Source: Gnetum montanum | Taxonomy: Eukaryota; Streptophyta; Gnetopsida; Gnetales; Gnetaceae | Direction: 5' to 3' | NCBI GenBank assembly: GCA_015680685.1 | Contig: MNCI01003938.1 | Coordinates: forward strand, 720,070 to 784,069 | Length of the DNA: 64,000 nucleotides | Part shown: one piece after another, positions 44,219 through 56,590 of the stretch | Layout: every line of letters starts with the position of its first letter | Position numbering within the stretch: the stretch's first letter is position 1 | Position numbers and translations under genes: made by a program | Notes under the pieces: generated by a model | What the model saw: only the letters and a program-made list of their open reading frames with translations | Told to the model about the DNA's origin: nothing | Databases searched by the model: none

Positions 44219-46914
44219 ACACTTTGATGCTTCATTAGTAGCACATTTATCATTTATGATAATCATGTTTTTATCATTTGGAGACATATCTTTAGCTAGA
44301 CTAGAAGGTGTTTTCTTTTTAAGGAGTCTATACATGTTTCCTTGCTTATTTTCTATTTTAGTTTTTATGTCTTCTTGTTTAACATCTTCTTTTGGTGTAT
44401 AGCTAGAGTGTAAGATGTTCTTCTCTAAGTTTTTTATTTTGTTCATTTTTTCAAGAAAAGAACTAATAAGTGGCTAGATGTTTTCACGCATCTTTTGAAT
44501 GATTTTGTATTCTCATTTTCGAGCCACTGTGTGTCTTTGGTTTAGTGCCTATTGTGTAGAATTGGTTTTGCACACACACTTTTTCTTTAAGTTTGTTGTG
44601 GGTTGGCATAGGGATTGTGTTAATACGTTTGAATTTTAGCCCACAAAACACCCTTTGTCATTATTAGAAATGCATGGAATTTTTTGTCTCTTCACAATGA
44701 TGGGTTTATCTTTTATGATTTGTGTTGAAGTAATAATGTTTGTTGGATTTTGTGTTGGATTAGGAGACATTATTTTTGTGAGGATGGGGGTTGCACTAGA
44801 TTGTCCTCGTGCTAGTTCTGGTGAGCTAGTAGGTCTACTAATTATATTTACATGTGTGAAAACTATCCTAAGAAATGATGTTTCCAAAATTTTTTCTAAG
44901 ATCTACTAACATTATCATTTACTTGTATGTCATAGGACAAGTTACATTATTATATTAAGGTTGTGGTGCCAATCCTTCTTGCATTATTAGTGGTGACATA
45001 TGTTGGAGGGAAGTATGAGAGGATTGAGGATGTAATCCAGGATAAGAGTATGAGATGGTGATCCCACAGGAGATGTTGTGGGTTGATGGTAGTCAAGAGA
45101 GTAGTAGTAGTAATTTGAAATAGAGGAAGTAGAACCATTTGGAGAAACAGGTTGTTAAACATAGTGTCCATAAGGGTCTACTTGGCAATAAGGGTATTGC
45201 TGGGTTGTTGATGGCCTTCCCCACAACTGTGGGTTTTGCCACTATGGTTGATAGTAGTTTTGAGGTTGATAAGAAGTACCACTGGGATAGTAGTGTTGGT
45301 TGTAGGATTGTATATAATTGTCTTGTAAATATGACAATCTCCTATGCATTTGCTTTTCCACGAACTTGGGATTCAAAGTAGAGGTTCCAAACTCTTGTAG
45401 ATGCAACATAATTGGGCAATAGCCCTTTAGATGTTCAATTGGTAGATGTCACATCCATCACCCTCTTTTGTATTTGAGTTTGTAACCTCTTCTACTATAG
45501 CTATTTTTCCTTTTTGCCAATAAGTATCCCTACCTGTTTCTTTGTTCTTTTTCCTCTTCTAAGTTTGATCACTTAATCCTTTTTGCTTTACCTTATCCTA
45601 TATGATTTTCAAATAGATTGTAACTTTTTCATTCATCAACTCCCACATCTTATCTACCCTTGCTTCAATCTTAGTGATAGAATTTTGTATTGGCAAGGTT
45701 TTGTGTGAAATCAACTCATCAAGAGTTTCCTCATTTTTAAATCATAAATATGGATCTCTTTCTTTAGAAGAGTTAGATCCCAGTGATATTCCTCTACACT
45801 CTCTCTTTTATACAAATCTCCTTCTTCTTTTGCCACCTCTTCAATTAGCTTTTGTATTTGATGAAATTTCAATTTTGATAATTATTCTTGGGCATAGATC
45901 CTAAGGGTCTACCTCATTTTGTTATGAAGCCCATCTATGATGTGGAGAAGCTACTCTTTTTGAGAAAAATCATGGCCTAGACATTTATGTAGTAGAGAAT
46001 AACATATGTTCAAGGCTACATCCAAGGATTCATGATTTTCTTACTTCCACCTTTGGATTTGTTTTGTTAGATTGGACACTCTTTCATAGGTTTGATATTT
46101 TTCATTGAAGAGTTTAGGTATTATGGACTAGTGATGGATTGAATTTGGTTCCAACAATCTAGACCAACTTTTAGCTTCTTTTATTAGTATCCTAGGAAAG
46201 AGTTGAAGCTTTTGTCACTTACTTTTAATATTTTACAAGGCATAAGCATCATGGAAGGCTTGTAAATGATGTTGTAAATTAGAATTATAGCCTCCCTCAT
46301 ATTTAGGAAGGTTATTTATATCAAGCCATTTGATGCAACTTTTCCTTTGATGCCTATGAGGTATTCTAACTTCCTTCCTAATTTGTATCATGCTCTTAGT
46401 AGCCAACAAGGGTTCATCTTTATCAAACATGTCATGATGATAATCTCTATCTCCATTTGTTTAGTAGTAATGGTCTCATCTATGCTCACTTTTATGTGTT
46501 TCATATTATCTTTGATTTCTATTTATATCTTTATGTTGACCTCTTAGTGGAGCTCTATCTCCATACCTCTACTCACCTTCATCAAAACTAGATGTTGGAG
46601 ATAAAGAGAAAGATGATGAACTAGGAGAATCACCATGGATTCTATACCCCCCCATGATCCATTGATTTATCTCTTATAAGTTTAGAGGAGGTTCTAGGCC
46701 TTGACGTGCTCCTTATTTGAGTACTTGTTCCATCCCCTCTAGGGTTGTCTACATGAATTGAACATAGTCTTTGAATGTAGTAATGATCTAAATGAGCATA
46801 TGAGATCCCTACAATTAGTGATTCACTCTAATTCTCTTCAATATTGATCCTAACATTTCTTCTACCAATGTTCTCATCATGTGATGGATTATTAGATCTA
46901 TGTGAAGAAGACAT
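44219..46914 (-). pseudogene. Athila-like gag of A3
   Basis: The start at ATG 46914 gives MSSSHRSNNPSHDENIGRR. The gag core follows at 46233-46430 (SCIKWLDINNLPKYEGGYN), then the knuckle remnant near 45360-45460 (EHLKGYCPIMLHLQEFGTST), a Pro/Tyr-rich part near 44950-45180, and a Lys-rich linker at 44219-44890. Protease and pol are absent because the LTR of A4 begins at 44218. Frames shift repeatedly. Confidence 0.7.
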
Positions 46915-47026
46915 GCTTTTAATTAATAATGTCTATGAATTAAAATATTAATATTTTTTAAAAGATAAATCATTAATTCTTGAACAATGATCATTTATGA
47001 TGGAACTAATCTAGATCACTAGCACC

Positions 47027-47045
47027 ATCTTCAACAACGATGCCA
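47027..47045 (-). other. Primer binding site of A3
   Basis: The minus strand reads TGGCATCGTTGTTGAAGA after CTCATCAT, a diverged tRNA-Asp-type site in the same place as at 9302 and 43297. Confidence 0.65.
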
Positions 47046-47046
47046 A

Positions 47047-47898
47047 TGATGAGTAGTGGGTACCTCTTACACCCAACCATACAAATCAAAAGTGTTCATG
47101 TGCAATTCGATTGAATTCTATGGATGGAACTAGTGTGGTATCTAGATTGTTAAGCATTAATCACAGGTCGCTATCTTCTCACTTAGACTAGTGGTAGCTT
47201 TGTCACATATGATTTAGTTCAAAGTGAGGCATATGATTATTGATGTTGTGCAATCCTTAAACTAACTAATTAATCATGTAGAAATTTATTATTTAAACTA
47301 TTTAATAACATGAAGATAAATCCTAAACTATCTTAAGGGTGATGAATGTCTATTCCTAGCTTGATGTACATGTCTTGAACTCACATATCCATTGCTAGAA
47401 TTACCAAGTGTTATGCTACTAGGTGAACCAAGTAATAATGCTACAAGGATGATTAAGTGAATACGTGCTCAAAATTTATCATGTTTATTCTATTGATTAA
47501 CTAACATGCATTAAAATGTAAATGTTAACTAAGTACATAGAAAATAGATTACATTAACAGTAAATTTATTCTAAGTCAAAGTGCTGCAATGAATAAGAAT
47601 CAATATCAATCTTAATGCCATTCATGGAATGTGTCTAGGTACAATGCCACTCAAATAAGACTCTATACAATTGACTCAAATCCACATTGTATGCACTCAC
47701 TGACTATTCTCTAGGCTTACAAAATAAAACTGCAAGAGTTTGGCTACACTATTGACCCAATGGTGTCAAATACATGGTTAGTGATCACATATTTATAGGA
47801 AAATATAGGTATTGCATTGATAGAGATGTGTTAACACATTGAGCTATATCAAGAAGGATGCATCGACGAGGATGCATTGACAAGGCTACATTAATGCA
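47047..47898 (-). repeat. 5' LTR of A3
   Basis: It aligns with the LTRs at 9323 and 43317 (tgatgagtagtgggtacc; gaattctatgga). On minus it starts TGCATTAATG at 47898. A second ttcattaatgca follows at 47914-47925, so the outer end could be there. The TATA-like atttatagg is near 47790. Confidence 0.7.
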
Positions 47899-48279
47899 TC
47901 TAAGATGTGTTTTTCATTAATGCATCTACATGTTTTCATCCACTTGAAGTAAATTGAGAATGAGAAAAGCATCTTGATAAATGAGGATCTTATTGAAAAG
48001 AAAATTGTAGAAAGGGTTGAATAATAGAAAAAGATTAAGGAAACTTGTGAAAAGGATTTTGTAGCATACTTAAATGCTAGTAACATGGTAGTAAGTACAA
48101 ATTAGCAATATTCCAAAAATTATTCCAAAAAAATTAGGCTCTCTAAGGTATGGATTTTTAAATATAGATGGTATAATTGCAAATATAGTTATTTCATTAA
48201 ATAGTATAATTTTTAATAGCTTTTATATTTTTGATTATGTTGAAAATTAGGAAGATGTTGGTTTTGTAGATTTTGTAGT
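47899..48279. other. AT-rich stretch without a gene
   Basis: No similarity to the other elements or to proteins on either strand. It separates the A3 LTR from the Copia-like element and ends in the likely target site tagt (48276-48279). Confidence 0.5.
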
Positions 48280-49339
48280 TATGAACCTTTTGGTATGTCA
48301 AAACAACAAGGTTGTTGTGTGGTTGTGTGATTATTATGTTTACAGGACAAGAACTTGGATTAAGATAAGAAGGCTTGCAGAAGTTCAAGAACATGGACAA
48401 GGAATAAAGAATTCAAAATGCAAAGGAAGTTGAAGAAATACGTCTCCAAGAAATAGTAGATGTCTTGGCAGAATTGAAGGCAATATAGGAGAAGATGTCT
48501 TTGCAAAACAACATACATATTTCTAGAAAGTAATACATCTTTCATTAGAAGAAGACATCTTTCCAAAATGAAGGACTATTGTAGAAAGATGTCTTTCATC
48601 AAAAGAATATGTCTTTCTAGAATGAAGGTTAGATGTAGAAAGTTGTCTTAGTCTTGAAGAAGACATCTCTAGTAACTATTAACTAGCAATTGCATGGATT
48701 CCAAGGTGATTTCAAAAACATATGGGCTAGAAGAAGACTTCATTCTCATTGGGAAATGTGCAAGAATTGTGTGATATCTATTGTAATCATTTGGTAATCA
48801 TTGCAATCATTTTTTCTTCTCATTGTATAGTCATTTGTCTATTGTAATTGGTCAAAGTAGGTTATGCCTCAAAATGCAAGGATTAGCAAACTTAGTTACA
48901 TTCTTTCATTGTGATTGTTGTTCTCTATTGTTGCCTTGTTGGGTTTATGTGCTTCTTGTAGGAAGACATATTGCTTGAGCTTGTCGGGATCCTGAGGAAT
49001 TGAGTGTTGGTGTAGCACCACAAAACATCAGACTTGAGCTCAAGTTGTAAAGGTCATAGGATCTTGGAAACCACATTCTAAGCTTGTCAGGACCTTGTGG
49101 ACTTAAGTGGATTAATAGCATAAAATCACTTTTTTGTGGAGCTTAGAGCTTGTATAGGGTGTGGTACTCTTCAAATCATATTTGAGAGTAACAAATTCTA
49201 GAGGTGTGATTGCAAACTACCCTTTGAGTGTGGACTACCCAAGTTGGCAAAAAATGTTAAATTTGGTGTGTGTGCTTTGTCTCAAAGAATTTTGATTTGG
49301 AGAACTTATTCATCCCCCCTTTCTAAGTTGAATGATCCA
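48280..49339 (+). repeat. 5' LTR of the Copia-like element
   Basis: It begins TATGAACCTTTTGG (the right LTR has TGTGAACC) and ends AATGATCCA. Bases 48440-48670 contain repeated words agatgtctt/aagacatct in both orientations. Confidence 0.8.
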
Positions 49340-49417
49340 CAAGTTATATTTGAGCCTGCTACTCTTCTTCATCATCAACTTCAAAGAGTGAAAAATGAAG
49401 GGGACATCTTATACAAA

Positions 49418-50245
49418 GCCATCCATGTTCAATGGATTTGACTTCACGTATTGGNNNNNNNNNNNNNNNNNNNNNNNNNNNNNNNNNNNNNNNNNNNNNN
49501 NNNNTTAAGTAATCAAAATTGTTAGCTTTGCAAAGTAAATATGATAAGCTTAAAATGAGAGAAGATGATAAAATAAAAGATTACTTCTCTAGAGCAAATG
49601 ATATTGTTGTAGCTATTAGAGGTATGGGTAAAGATTTTCCTAAAAGTGATGTCATCATCAAAATGATCAAAACTCTTTAACTAGAGTTTAGACAAAATGT
49701 TATGGCTATGGAAGAAATCAAAGATTTCTCAACTCTAAAATTTGAAGAGCTTCAAAGAGCTATCATTGCTTATGAAATGAATCTCATAAGCGAAGGAGCC
49801 ATCCAAGAAAGACCTATTGCTCTAAAGACTACGTCCAAGGAGAAGGAGCTAAATGAGCATGATGAGGGCAATGAAGATGAGATTACCTTTCTCTCAAGAA
49901 AGCTACAATGATTTCTTATAAGAAGAAATAAGGGGACATGTTAGCAAAGGTCTAATTTGTTCAAAGGTAAAGAAAAAGGTAAAAACCTTTTGAATTCTAA
50001 CTTAGATTTCTCTTCTATAGAATGTTGGGTTTATGGAGGAAGAGGCCATTCTAAATGTTTTAGTAATAGCAGGGTTTAGCCAAAGAATAGATCCAATGAT
50101 GAGGAATAGAAAAAGACCAACTTTTATACAAGTTGGGATGATGGTGAGCAAAGTGAAGAAGAAGGAGGTAGCTCTGCTAAAGATTCTCATCTCATATGCA
50201 TGGTGCTTATAGATGAAAATTCTTCACATATGACTGAATAAGGTG
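49418..50245 (+). pseudogene. Copia-type gag remnant
   Basis: A start like MFNGFDFTYW lies just before the gap. Later text reads MREDDKIKDYFSRANDIVVA, FPKSDVIIKMIKTL, DFSTLKFEELQRAIIAYEMN and a CCHC knuckle remnant ECWVYGGRGHSKCF, in which the second Cys is Tyr. This is the order of Copia (UBN2-like) gag proteins. Stops occur, for example after IKTL and after LSRKLQ. About 50 unknown bases break the N-terminal part. No pol follows. Confidence 0.75.
49455..49504. other. Assembly gap of 50 Ns
   Basis: Exactly 50 N characters, a conventional placeholder; the true length is unknown. It falls inside the gag of the Copia-like element. Confidence 0.98.
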
Positions 50246-52640
50246 GTAAGTGCGATGAAAGGTATAGTAAACTTAGAGAAGTGATTCTTCTTCTACATTA
50301 TTTGCTTAGGAAAGTAAAGAAATTTTTAATTTCTAAGCTAGATGCTAGTCACAATAAAAGGAAAGGAGAAATATTAGACATAAAAGTTGACATTCAACAA
50401 CCAACCAGTTTAAATAAGGATTGCAGAAAGGTTTAAGAAGAAAAGACTTCTAAAAAGTAGCAAAAGAATGTCACACAAGAGGACGCAAGTTCAAGCTCAA
50501 GTATAGTCAGGTTTGATAATATTATTCAAGAGGATAATACTTTATTTATTTGTAAAATTATGGTATTAAGTAAAACTTTAACTATTCTCATGATGATCAA
50601 AAAAATATTGACACTTGTTCTTGTCAAAAAGGCTTTGGTAAGAAAATTTTGCAAGTAGTAGTCACTGAAAATGAAGAGAAGTGGAGAATTAAGAATTTTC
50701 TCAAGGAGACAGATGATGCTATAAGTGATTAAAGAATCTTTCATAACCAAGATAAATAAATAGAGGCATCATATAAACGATCTCATAAAAAAGAACCTAA
50801 AGATGAGGAGGTACTTAATGATAGAGTACCTCATCTCAAACTTCATTAATCTTCTCTTCTTGCCTACAAGCAAGGTAAGTCAAGGTAAGTTTTCATCTTC
50901 TTGCTTGCTAGATATTTTATAAGTGTATGATTTGAGAAATCGAAATTGATTTTTGTACTTACATTACTTATGGAATGTTATGTCTAGATCAGTGAGTTAG
51001 AATAATTATTTATAGTATCTCTTGTATTCACTTTGAGCTTGATGCAATTGATTTTATGATAATATGTCATGTATCATTTGTAATGATTTCTTAAAGGACT
51101 TTTATCTTACTTTTAATCTTGCATGATCTAAAATTCTTGTGATGTTCTATTCATTGTTTCTAAGCTCATGTCCTTTGGGACATTTTTTCCATTTTAAGTC
51201 ATGAATATTCTATTGATATTTTTGATTGGAGGCCCTAGTCTCCACATTTGATCTTAATGATTGACCTATAGCTATAGTACTTTGGTCATATGTGAGAATT
51301 GTTTTCTTGATAAATACAAGATGATTTCAACAGCCTAGGGAGAGCTACACATGTGTAGGGGAAGTCTGTTCCTCATTTTCTATCATCTTCTTAAAGGTGA
51401 CCAATGTAGGGGGAGTCTTTGGAGGCTGCTACCAAGAAACACTCTAGTAGCAAAATATCACATTTTCAAAATGAGCAAGAATTCATGTCATGCAAGGGTA
51501 TAATATCCAAGGTAAAAGTAGATTTAAATCTTGGTTAAGAAATCTTCTAGATATCTTTTGATTACATTTGTTTGCTATTTGAACATTGTTAATAATCTAT
51601 TTGGCTATTTTTGAGCATTTGCTTGTTTCGATTTGATATCACTCTTATAGGTATGTCCTTTCTTTCTTGCCATATAATTATCTTCATGATGTTTTCAATG
51701 GAGTTGAGTACTAATGGAATCATGAAATATTGATTTAGCTAATAAGTTTATTGGTTCAAAAAGACAAGTTACTTGATCCTCATTACTCAAAGATTGGATT
51801 TCAATAAGGGGTAGATCCTATTTGTTTTGACATGTTCATCCCTATGAAAATTTTTCTAAGAAATGGATTTTTTGTCTATTTGCATCTCTATCCAACTTGA
51901 TATGAATATATTGCTATGAATATATCTTCTCTTGAGTAATTATGATCTCTCTTATTAATAAGGTCTAAGCTAGAGCAAGAAGTACTTATATCTCTATTAT
52001 GGAGGCTTGTTAGGGAGTTATTGAAGTTGGTTTGACTATATAACTTAAAAGATTCTTACAATCATTATGGATATCTTTGAAATTTCTCTATTTGAAAAAT
52101 GATATATCCTTCATAAGATGAGTATAAATATTGTGCTATCATGGATATCTTTTGTGACAATGATATCACTATGATTACGCAATCTTGGAATTTTTATGTC
52201 CTTTTCCTATTTCACAAAGGGGAGAAGTGTTTGTGATTCTTGAGACTTTGCATATAGGTGATTGATGTGATGCTAGACAGTTGTGGATTTATGTATATAG
52301 TTAGCTATATGATAGTTTATGGATGAGTTATAGATAGATGGTGTTTACTTTTGTTATCTTTGTGTGGTATTCCTTTGTTCTTTAATTTTTGCATCATTTC
52401 ATTTTTTAAATATCTTGCACATTCGACCAAACTACCTTGACCTTCAACACTTTATCTTAATCCCTGATTGCCATAGGAATTTATGTCTTTTTTAGTGTTT
52501 ATTTATGTGCTTTATTCTTTTTGATGCTATTCAAAAAGGGGGAGAGAATAATTTTGGATATATTTGAATATATTTTGGAGCTTTTGCATGTCTACTAACT
52601 TATTTTATTAAGTTTTAAACATCACCAAAAGAGGGAAGAT
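50246..52640 (+). other. Noncoding domain with several polypurine-like tracts
   Basis: No protease, integrase, RT or RNase H motif could be read on either strand. Tracts like gtaggggaagtc (51355), gtagggggagtct (51408), aaaggggagaagtg (52216), aaaaagggggagagaa (52535) and aaaagagggaagat (52627) recur. The last, next to the right LTR, should be the functional polypurine tract. Sireviruses are known for multiple such tracts before the 3' LTR. Confidence 0.6.
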
Positions 52641-53690
52641 TGTGAACCTTTTGGTCCATCAAAACATTAAGATAGATGAAGAACAAGGTTGTTTGTGTGG
52701 TTGTTGTGTTTGTAGGACAAGAACTTGGATTGAGATAAGAAGGCTTACAGAGGTTCAAGAACATGGACAAGGAATAAAGAATTCAAAATGCAAAGGAAGT
52801 TGAAGAAAGATGTTTTCAAGAAATGGTAAACATCTTAGCAGAATTGAAGGTAGTATAGGAGAAGATGTCTCTGGAAAATAGTAGACATCTTTCTAGAACG
52901 AAAGATGTCTTTCATCAAAAGAAGACATCTTTCTAGAATAAAGGACTATTGTAGAAAGATGTCTTTCATTAAAAGAAGACATCTTTCAAGAATGAAGGAT
53001 AGAGGTAGAAAGATGTCTCTAGTAATTGTTAATTAGCTATTACATGGATTCCAAGGTGATTTCAAAAATATATTGGCTATAAGAATACTTCATTCTCATT
53101 GGGATATGTGCAAGCATTATGTACTATCTATTGTAATCATTTGTCAATAATTATAATCATTATTGCTCCTCATTGTACAATCATTTGTCTATTGTAATTG
53201 GTTAAACTGAGTTGTGCCTCAAAGTGTAATGATCTACAAACTTAGTTGCATTCTTTTCTTATGATTGTTGTTCTCTATTGTTTCCCTATAAGGTTGATGT
53301 GATTCTTTTGGGAAGGCATATTGCTTGAGCTTGTCGAGATCTTGAGAGATTGAGTGTTGGTGTAGTGCCACAATACTCCAAAGTAGAGCTCAAGTTGTAA
53401 AGGTTGTGGGATCCTGGAAATCACATTCTAAGCTTGTTAGGACCTTGTAGGGTTGGGTGGATTTGTAGTGTTGAATTACTTTTTTCTAGAGCTTAGAGCT
53501 TGTACAGGGTGTGGTACCCTTTAAACCACATTTCAGAGCAACAAATTCTAGAGGTGTGCTTGTGAACTATCCTCCGAGTGTGGACTACCGAAGTTGGGGA
53601 ACCATGTTAAATTTGGTGTGTGTGCTTTGTCTCAAAGAATTTTAATTTGGAAAACTTATACATCCCCCACTTTCTAAGTTTAATGATCCA
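52641..53690 (+). repeat. 3' LTR of the Copia-like element
   Basis: It starts TGTGAACCTTTTGG and ends TAATGATCCA. It is the partner of 48280-49339. The reciprocal agatgtctt/aagacatct array lies at 52800-53010. Confidence 0.8.
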
Positions 53691-53939
53691 TAGTAGTTCC
53701 TAGATTTATTAAATTTGTTATAAGAAACACAAGAGTAGGGTGAAGAGGCATGCCTTCTAGTGGTAGTACAGTGTTACTGAAGAAATCTCTTGAAAATTAT
53801 GTGATTTAGAAAAAATTAATGATTACAAACAATATTCTTGGCTAAAAATATTATGTTAACATGGTTGTGATTTCCTTTTCATATGTTATTTTATCCCTAG
53901 AGATACTATATTGTGTGATTCTATAGAGTTGTCTCATGA

Positions 53940-54120
53940 TCATCCTTTTAAGTTCTTAGGTAGAGATATGCTAGAATTTTTATCAAAAGGCCAAATATTT
54001 ATTTGTGGAGATTTTAATACAAGGATAGGTTCACAACAAACAAAAATTATTTAGTGGTAACATAATTTTGGTAGTTTAGATATTGTTGAAGATCACAATT
54101 AGACATGACATTTTGTAGAT
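53940..54120 (+). pseudogene. LINE endonuclease fragment
   Basis: LSKGQIFICGDFNTRIGSQQ is the conserved GDFNxRxG block of apurinic-type endonucleases of LINEs, which nick the target DNA. LDIVEDHN follows after a stop. Only this part of the domain is clear. Confidence 0.7.
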
Positions 54121-54869
54121 GGCATTGTTAATAAGATGGATTAACAACTATTAGAATAGATTTTTTTTATCTTCTCATTTGCAATGACCTTGCTATATTT
54201 CTTCAATCTTCATCATTTACCTTCATAGAACCTTAAGGTAGCTCTTGCATTAAATTTCTTTTATGTTCTTACAAAGATATTGAATTTATTAAGGAGTTGA
54301 AAGTTGGAGAATATTTAGTGAAATCTTTCCATCATCATGTAGAATTTTTGGTGTAAATTCAAATTGTTACTTAGACAACAAAAAATAATAATAGAAAAAA
54401 TTTAATATAGAGTCACCCAAAAAGTTAAGATAAAATATATGGATGTAGCACATAACAAATGGACTTTTGAAAGACAGAATAAAGAGCTTGTACAAATTTT
54501 GCTTCTAGCAGGTAAGAAAGTTGTACATTCACAACAACAATGTACTCAAAGACTTGGTTTAATGAGGATTGCATGTAGGCTAGAAAAAATATTAAAAATA
54601 TAAATAAGAGTCATAGATAAAGTTTAGTTAACGCATATAGATGCTTGATTAGAACCATGAGAAGGAAATTTATTAAGAATTCATAGGAATATTTTTCTTA
54701 TATCATTAAAAAAGAAACCTATATGGTTTTGATATTATTTTTATCATAAAGCCTCTTTATAATTTAATTTTTATTTTCAAGATATTTTCTCAATTTCTAA
54801 TAAAATATTTATATGAGAAGATGATCATTATATTTCTATTGTATCATAAGCATCTCTCTAATTTACTCT

Positions 54870-56035
54870 TAAGGAATTCATAGAGGGTATTAAACAACTA
54901 GCATTTGGCAAAGCTATAGATTTAGATGGTTTATATGTGGAATTATTAAAGTGGGTAGGACATACTATTCATAGAGAAATTTGGCACAAATTAATTTTAG
55001 CAATGCATCAAGAATTAGATCAGCAATGGAAAACTAATAAATCTATCTTATTATATAGAAAAGGGGATACAAATAATTTGAACAATTATCAAATGATCAT
55101 TGTGAGTAATATTTTTGCTAAGTTGTTGAACACTCTGCTAGGAAAGAGAATTAGTTCTTAGGCCAAAGTTACCTAGGTTAGGTTAAGGTGTCAACTATGT
55201 TTTAGACAAAATGGATCCACTATTGATTAGCTACTTGTAGCTACTTTTAAATAAAAACTTTTTTATTTATTTTATTGATTTTGCAAAAACATCTTATTTA
55301 GTAGTTTGTACAAAACTATGGTTGTGCTTATATAAAATTGGCCTTCCTTTAAATTTGATTATAAGAACTAAAAAATTGTATGAGGAAGTGATTATTGAAA
55401 TTACACACAATAATTTAAAACAAAAATTTAATTTTAAAGTAAAATTGAAGTTAAGAAAGATTGTCCACTTTCTCCAACTCTCTTTAGTATCTTTGTTAAT
55501 AAAATGAAAGAATGGTTATGAAATGGGCAAGATATTCATGCTATCAAATTGAATCTCAAGTATTGAATATTCTTTTATATGTAAATGATGTTACATTGAT
55601 CTCCACTACTATAGAAAGTATAAAAAGTATGATGAAAATTTTAGAAAATATTGTTACTCATTTAGTCTTCAAGTTAATGTGGATAAACCCAACTTAATGA
55701 TCTAAGGTACAAGAAATACCTATCACAACTTTCATTTTGGAGATAGTAATGTGCAAATAGTAGATTCTTTTAAATATTTAGGTATCATTTATATGAGAAA
55801 GTACATGTTGGGGAAGTGCATTACAGAAAGAATAAAAAAATGTTTCAAGGCTTTGTATGCTTTCAAAAATAGGTGCAAGGATTTAGGACTTTGTCATAGA
55901 AGGCTAAAAAACAAAATTTTCAAACTATCATCTATCCTAATGTATTGTATAAATGTATCATTTGGGGACTTAGATTTAGTGCTAAAATTTGAAAAGATAT
56001 TGAAGGAGCATAAAAAAATTTTCTTTCAATGAGTT
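54870..56035 (+). pseudogene. LINE reverse transcriptase remnant
   Basis: Blocks in order: 54937-55161 with SILLYRKGDTNNLNNYQMII and IFAKLLNTLLGKRIS; CLYKIGLPLNLIIRTKKLYEE at 55322; CPLSPTLFSIFVNKMKEWL near 55460; LLYVNDVTLISTT near 55580; and DSFKYLGIIY, ALYAFKNRCKDLGL at 55751-55950. The catalytic YADD box is YVND, so the second acidic residue is lost. The blocks lie in different frames. Confidence 0.85.
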
Positions 56036-56590
56036 AATTGTGAAGATGTAAACACCTTACTTAATGTTATTATGTGAATGTGATTTATTACCTTTAGAAG
56101 TAAAAGGCTTATGCCAATTCATTACATACATTCATAACTTACATATCTCAAGACAAGACAAATTTTATAAAGTAGTTTTTGAGGATTAATGAGACTTTGG
56201 TTGGTATTCTTAAGGAATACAATGGTTGAGAAAATGGAATATCTCTTTGGAGAACTAGTCAAGTAGAAGGTTTTAATATAGATGTGGTCTAATGTAGAAG
56301 GTAAGAGACAATTTTGGTTTGATCACATTAGATCTAATAAAGTAGATGCAAAAGGTTACCATCTCTTAGCTATTAGTAGTCCTCAAAGATGAGTTTTATT
56401 TCTTTCTTATAATGTGACCACTCATTTGAGGCAACATTATAATGTTATAGAAAAAAACTTGTATGATTTGTTCTTGTTGTCCCCATTGGTGCTTGGTCAA
56501 TTTGTAGAGTCTATCTTTATTTTTCATAAAAATGTAATATTTGCCTAATAGATCCTATAGGCCTTTGAACATAATAAAGATTCATTTTCA

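Larger units (their letters stand above)
48280..53690 (+). mobile_element. Non-autonomous Copia/SIRE-like LTR element
   Basis: Two direct LTRs of about 1.05 kb flank roughly 3.3 kb. In a 93-base stretch they differ at three positions, all a/g transitions. A gag-like frame follows the left LTR and a polypurine tract precedes the right one. A 4-base tagt stands on both sides (48276-48279, 53691-53694). No protease, integrase or RT can be seen, so it would depend on a partner. The gag type and several ggggag tracts resemble Sireviruses. The gap of Ns sits inside gag. Confidence 0.75.
53691..56590 (+). mobile_element. LINE (non-LTR retrotransposon) remnant
   Basis: It starts somewhere after the Copia-like LTR. 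An endonuclease block (GDFNTRIGSQQ) lies near 54010-54050 and RT blocks run from 54870 to 56030. The tail to about 56590 is weakly similar and AT-rich. No 3' poly-A with target-site repeat could be found. The ends are uncertain. Confidence 0.75.
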
